A stretch of DNA of 47,349 nt, taken from positions 1 to 47,349 of the forward strand of contig JAFLEE010000033.1 of assembly GCA_017302015.1 (NCBI GenBank). The letters run 5' to 3'. Origin of the DNA: Spirochaetota bacterium. Its GTDB lineage: Bacteria > Spirochaetota > UBA12135 > COTS27 > JAFLEE01. The notes beneath the pieces were generated by a model. It did no database searches, had not been told where the DNA came from, and saw nothing but the letters and a program-made list of their open reading frames with translations. The position numbers were made by a program, and so were the translations under genes. Below, one piece after another: positions 43,723 through 47,349 of this stretch. Every line of letters begins with the position of its first letter. The first letter of the stretch is position 1.

Positions 43723-46242
43723 TCAGGGCTCGATGCGGAAGATCCGCGTCTCCCCGAAAGCCATCTTCACGTGGACCATGGGCCCTCTTCCGACGGCCGT
43801 CCCGGTGAGCGCATCGCTTAAACGCCCCGCCACCGAGAGGGGCACGTCTCCCGCGACCGAGGCGTGGACGCCCAGGAAGGGGCCCCGGGCGCTGACGGCC
43901 ACGGGCGACTTCGTGAAGCGCTTCACCCCGGCGCGGTCGGCGCAGAGGGCCAGGAGCGCGCGGGGAACTTCCGTCGTGGCGCAGAAGGCGGTGAAGCCCT
44001 TGCCGCGGGGACGCAGGATGACGGCGGGCTCGCCGGTGGCGAAGCGGGCGAGCACTTCATCGCCCTTCTCTTCCCGCGGCGTCAGGAGCGGCTTCACCGC
44101 GGCCTCGGGGCCGAAGGGCGCATCGAGCCCCAGGGCCTTCCCCGCATCCGTCGGCACGGCCCGGGCGGAGGCGCCCTCCGGAAGTTCCGCGGCGGAGAAT
44201 CCCGTGAGTTCCTTCACCGATTCGGTCGAGAGGCGCGGGCCGTCCACATAGCCCGGCAGCCAGCACCAGAGGGCGCCGCGCCCTTCCATGGCGGCGGCGA
44301 GTTTCTTCCGCTCCGCGTCGGAGGGGGCCCAGGCGGCGGCGAAGACGCAGAGTTTCGCCCCGACCTTCCCCGCGGCCGCATCCTCCAATTGGTATTGCCC
44401 ATAATCGGCGCCGAGGAGGTTCAGGTTCGAGCGCATCTCGCGCACCAGGGGCCTCGTCGTCGTCGTCGCGGCCCCGGCCGCCCCGATCTGGAGCATGCTG
44501 CGTTCGTGGATGATCGAGGCGATCTCGGGCCGGTACGGCGCGGGATGCTCCATGAAATAGCGGTCCACCGGGGCGAGGGCCTTCATCTCCTCCCAAAGCG
44601 CGGCGTCGTTGAACCAGCCGGAGCCGCCGAGGTCCATCCACCAGGTGGCCTGGTTGCGGCAGCCTTCCCAGAACACGTTGCGTCGCAGGAGTTGGCGCGT
44701 CTCCCAGGCGTTCGTGCCCCCGTCGCGCCAGCCGGGGAAGCTCGTCTCCCGGGTGAGGTGGGTGCGCGTGTCGTCTTCGTTGAGCCAGAGTTTCCCGGCG
44801 AGGGCGACGGACTCGGCGGGGCTCATCACCGTGGTGGCCCCGCCCAGGCCCCGGTGGAAATAGGAGATCGGGGCGCAGAGCACATCCACCGACGGCGCGG
44901 AGAGGAGCCGCCGCAGGGCGTAATGCCCCGTATTGGCGGGCCCGTTCTGGGCGGAACCGAACTCGTACTCGTATCCGTAGAAGAACACCGTGAGTTTTTT
45001 CGGGGCCGCCGCGCGGATGGCATCGGCGAAATCCACGAGCATTCCCGCCATCGCCTCCTGGCGCCACGCCTCGAAGGCGAGGATGTCCGCCTGATCCTTC
45101 GGATGGCGCAATTGGCCGAAGGCCGCCCGGCGTTCGGCTGGGGTGGGCACGGCCTTGTCCGAAATCGCCTTCCACGCCGCCGCGGTCGCCCCGTCGTAGC
45201 CGCAGAGGTCCTTCCCCCAGGAATCCATATAGAACCACTCGCCCGTATTCTGGCCGCTGGGATGGTAACCGAGGACGGAAGCCGGGAAGCGCTTCTCCAA
45301 AGCCGCCACCAGGCGGGTCAGGGCCGATGAGCATTCCTTGCGGAAGGCGTCGGAGGCCGGGGTCGCCTGGTTATTGCGCCGGCCGTCCTCGTATTGCATG
45401 GCCGCCTCGGGATGGGACGCGAGCCACCAGGCGGGCGCCTTCATGTCGATGCGCGGCAGGAGGAGCGCCTTCGGGTTCATGGCGAGCACGTTCTCGCAGG
45501 CGCGGATGGCCTCGGTGAAATCCTCCTTCCCCGGTTCGTTCCAGCACAGGCGCACCGGGAAACTGAGGATGCGGATGTCCGCGGCGGCCGCGAGGGCGAC
45601 TTGGGCGGCGAAGAGCGGCGGTAGGCCCGCGTAGAAACGGAAATCGCCCCCGGCGTGGCGCAATTCGGGCTTGTAGAACCGCTTCTCGTTGGCCCGGATG
45701 CGCAGGCTCACCGCGTAGGTCCGCCCTTTTTTGAGCGCGATCGGTTGGGTGTAGAGGTGGAAGCCCTTCGCCCCGTCCACGCGGCGCACGTCCACCCGGA
45801 GCCCCGCGCTTCCCCCGACGCCCGCACCGGCCTCCACGCGAAACGCATCGGCCATGGCGCGCCGGTCCTGGCACCAGAAGGTCCACCGGTTGGTCCATTC
45901 GCCTGTTTCAAAATCCGTCTGAATCAGGTTGCTGGCCATTTCGAGGTCACGGATGGCGATCTCGTCGATCCACACCGTGCCCGCCTCTTCCCCGAAACGG
46001 AGTTGGAGCGTGCAGGCGTTGTCATCCTCGGGCAATTTCGCCTCGAAGCGGGAGAGGAGCCATTCTTTCCCGATCTCCTGGCCTCCGCCGCCGCTGGCGC
46101 CGTGGCCCCAGAAGATGCGCGCGCGCTCCGGTTTCCCGTCGACCATGAGCATGGGCACTCCCTGGCGGAGTTCCACGGTGGCGGTCAGGGGGAAAAGCGC
46201 CGCCATGAGAAGCAGGGAGGCGAGAAAATTACGGGATGCCAT
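43723..46242 (-). CDS. Secreted glycoside hydrolase candidate, GH42-like clan A
   Basis: The 839-residue protein has a signal peptide. An N-terminal carbohydrate-binding-like sandwich follows (about 45-190, with FGEEAGTVWIDEIAIRDLE), then a TIM barrel and a C-terminal flavodoxin-like and beta part. This resembles GH42 beta-galactosidases and their relatives. Candidate catalytic residues are E335 in HPSGQNTGEWFY (acid/base) and E489 in KLWLNEDDTRTHLT (nucleophile). KAPAWWLASHPEAA is a typical barrel start in such enzymes. The ATG at 46242 has GGAGG 5 nt upstream; an in-frame TTG four codons earlier is less likely. It should act on beta-galactosides or related sugars outside the cytoplasm. Family assignment is by pattern, not search. 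Confidence 0.7.
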   Translation of the reverse strand: MASRNFLASLLLMAALFPLTATVELRQGVPMLMVDGKPERARIFWGHGASGGGGQEIGKEWLLSRFEAKLPEDDNACTLQLRFGEEAGTVWIDEIAIRDLEMASNLIQTDFETGEWTNRWTFWCQDRRAMADAFRVEAGAGVGGSAGLRVDVRRVDGAKGFHLYTQPIALKKGRTYAVSLRIRANEKRFYKPELRHAGGDFRFYAGLPPLFAAQVALAAAADIRILSFPVRLCWNEPGKEDFTEAIRACENVLAMNPKALLLPRIDMKAPAWWLASHPEAAMQYEDGRRNNQATPASDAFRKECSSALTRLVAALEKRFPASVLGYHPSGQNTGEWFYMDSWGKDLCGYDGATAAAWKAISDKAVPTPAERRAAFGQLRHPKDQADILAFEAWRQEAMAGMLVDFADAIRAAAPKKLTVFFYGYEYEFGSAQNGPANTGHYALRRLLSAPSVDVLCAPISYFHRGLGGATTVMSPAESVALAGKLWLNEDDTRTHLTRETSFPGWRDGGTNAWETRQLLRRNVFWEGCRNQATWWMDLGGSGWFNDAALWEEMKALAPVDRYFMEHPAPYRPEIASIIHERSMLQIGAAGAATTTTRPLVREMRSNLNLLGADYGQYQLEDAAAGKVGAKLCVFAAAWAPSDAERKKLAAAMEGRGALWCWLPGYVDGPRLSTESVKELTGFSAAELPEGASARAVPTDAGKALGLDAPFGPEAAVKPLLTPREEKGDEVLARFATGEPAVILRPRGKGFTAFCATTEVPRALLALCADRAGVKRFTKSPVAVSARGPFLGVHASVAGDVPLSVAGRLSDALTGTAVGRGPMVHVKMAFGETRIFRIEP

Positions 46243-46558
46243 GCGTTCCTCCAAAAAATCCCGGTGGGGGATGGGCGGAGCCGAAGTATTTCATCCAATC
46301 CCACGGGGCCAAAACAAAAGAAGCGGGCTCTACTATATTTGGAGACCGATCAGGGCGTTCCACGTCGCGAGTTTGGTCCGTCCCGTTGATCCCACGACTT
46401 GAGTTTGTATAGAAGGGAGAGCAACTATCGGGGAAACTCCGATGCGCATGAACGGCTTTCCAAGAGCCTTTTCTCCGCCCTATTCTCGGAGATGACGGAT
46501 CCGCGATGGTTCTTTGATCATAAAATAACCCAACCTGTCCACCCTTGAGGAGCCCGGC
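46243..46558. other. 316-bp intergenic region between divergent glycan-active genes
   Basis: No coding sequence is apparent. For the minus gene, TATAGT lies about 90 nt before the start (around 46332-46337). For the plus gene there is a candidate promoter at 46386-46413 with a leader of about 140 nt. The stretch 46314-46345 is AT-rich by local standards. I looked for riboswitch-like conserved cores in the leader and found none that I recognise. Confidence 0.45.
46386..46413 (+). promoter_or_regulatory. Candidate promoter of the sialate O-acetylesterase gene
   Basis: TTGATC (46386-46391), a 16-nt spacer and TATAGA (46408-46413) are a fair match to sigma70 promoters. The resulting leader of about 140 nt is long for this window, where several genes seem to have almost none. 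GAGGAG lies 8 nt before the ATG at 46559. Confidence 0.4.
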
Positions 46559-47349
46559 ATGAAACTCCCATCCCTGCGTTTGGTCCGCCGCTTCAAATGT
46601 TTCCCCCTCTTCGGGCTCCTGCTTTTCGCGACGGCCTTCTCCGAGGTCCGCTTGCCCAAGATTTTCAGCAGCAATATGGTGCTGCAGCAAGAAAAACCGA
46701 TCATCATTTGGGGATGGGACGCGCCCGGCACGGTCGTCACCGTCACCTTGGGCTCCAAGTCCGCCCAGGCGACCGCCAACCCCAAGGGTGAATGGAAGGC
46801 GACGCTGCCGGCGATGAAGGTCGACGGCAAGGCCTACACCCTGACGGTGAAGGGCACCACGACGATCCTCCTGGGGAATCTCCTTATCGGGGAAGTCTGG
46901 CTCTGCTCCGGTCAATCCAATATGGAGATGGGCATCAAGGCCTGCCTCAACGCCGACGCCGAGATCGCCGCCGCCAATTATGCCAAGATCCGCCTCTTCC
47001 TCATCCCAAAGAAATTCCTGCGTTCGCCCACCAACGACGTGCCCGCGACCTGGGTGGAGTGCAGTTCCTCGAACATCGTCCAGGGCGGATGGGGCGGGTT
47101 CTCCGCCGCGGCGTATTATTTCGGGCGCACGATCCACACGAACTTGAAGATCCCCGTGGGCCTCATCGAGTCCGCCTGGGGCGGTACGCGCATCGAGCCC
47201 TGGACGCCCCCGGAGGGCTTCGCCATGGTCCCCGCCCTCCAATCCCAACTCACCCAGGCCATGGGGATGGACCCGACCTCGCCGCTGCGCAAGGCCATGC
47301 TCGCCGATTACCTGAAGAAAACCGACGAGTGGATCGCTTCCGCGCGCAA
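46559..47349 (+). CDS. Sialate O-acetylesterase-like SGNH esterase, 3' truncated by the window
   Basis: The reading frame is open from ATG 46559 to the window end (263 codons). It starts with a signal peptide (about 1-28). A beta domain follows with RLPKIFSSNMVLQQEKPIIIWGW and WKATLPAMKVDGK, and then the SGNH entry IGEVWLCSGQSNMEMG (catalytic Ser120). The family strand VGLIESAWGGTRIEPWTPP is also present. These are the hallmarks of sialate O-acetylesterases (PF03629), which remove acetyl groups from sialic acids or from other acetylated glycans. The His/Asp block near the C-terminus is beyond the window. GAGGAG precedes the ATG. It is divergent from the GH42-like gene, and both act on secreted or environmental glycans. 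Confidence 0.88.
   Translation, partial: MKLPSLRLVRRFKCFPLFGLLLFATAFSEVRLPKIFSSNMVLQQEKPIIIWGWDAPGTVVTVTLGSKSAQATANPKGEWKATLPAMKVDGKAYTLTVKGTTTILLGNLLIGEVWLCSGQSNMEMGIKACLNADAEIAAANYAKIRLFLIPKKFLRSPTNDVPATWVECSSSNIVQGGWGGFSAAAYYFGRTIHTNLKIPVGLIESAWGGTRIEPWTPPEGFAMVPALQSQLTQAMGMDPTSPLRKAMLADYLKKTDEWIASAR

Noticed and set aside
46414-46558. A riboswitch in the long leader of the sialate O-acetylesterase gene
   Set aside because: I looked for conserved cores such as that of c-di-GMP-I and found none; only a few short stems are possible.

Overview
This 47 kb window is GC-rich (by eye about two thirds G+C) and comes from a free-living Gram-negative bacterium that I cannot place firmly. The mix points to the PVC superphylum (Lentisphaerae, Kiritimatiellota, Planctomycetes) or a neighbouring uncultured phylum. 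It contains right-handed beta-helix proteins, a DUF2341 surface protein, a BamB-like PQQ propeller, a DUF6259-type hydrolase, sialate O-acetylesterase, several SGNH hydrolases and glutaminyl-tRNA synthetase. Outer-membrane and lipoprotein signals are present. I see no rRNA, tRNA, CRISPR, phage or transposase genes.

Layout. Positions 1 to about 125 are AT-richer and, on the minus strand, encode the C-terminal end of an M1/leukotriene-A4-hydrolase-like aminopeptidase; this abuts the GC-rich C-terminal end of a beta-helix protein and looks like a chimeric join. From 0.5 to 8 kb: a DUF6544-type membrane protein, a GH2 beta-mannosidase, an agmatine-deiminase-family protein, glnS and an outer-membrane beta-barrel candidate. 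From 8 to 13 kb: a small lipoprotein and two tandem, translationally coupled paralogues with a calcium-loop motif and a transglutaminase-like fold that keeps Cys but not His/Asp. From 12.9 to 15.6 kb: an AraC regulator divergent from a sugar isomerase/epimerase and a Gfo/Idh/MocA dehydrogenase. From 15.7 to 22.6 kb, all minus: a UPF0126/TRIC membrane protein, an Fe-type alcohol dehydrogenase, an ABM monooxygenase, a LiaF-like protein, an SGNH hydrolase and a large DUF2341 protein. From 22.7 to 25 kb: a lipoprotein and a secreted SGNH esterase.

From 25.1 to 31.3 kb lies the most unusual block. A histidine kinase with a duplicated N-terminal domain, a single-domain response regulator and a stand-alone CheB methylesterase are joined by ATGA overlaps. 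They are followed on the same strand by an 877-residue protein carrying all the main DHH/family II pyrophosphatase metal motifs. From 31.4 to 47.3 kb the content is again mainly carbohydrate and surface metabolism: a YidB-like protein, a DUF6259 hydrolase, an esterase, a hybrid histidine kinase, two coupled beta-helix proteins, a membrane-anchored PQQ propeller, a clan-A glycosidase candidate and a sialate O-acetylesterase cut by the window end.

Function as a whole. The window reads as a scattered polysaccharide- and glycan-degrading repertoire (mannosides, galactosides, acetyl esters, sugar oxidation and isomerisation) with local sensory control. SusC/SusD genes and sulfatases are absent. 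Several genes have a sigma70-type -10 hexamer only 6 to 8 nt before the start codon, which suggests that leaderless transcripts are common. One such promoter carries a perfect LacI/GalR-type palindrome over its -35.
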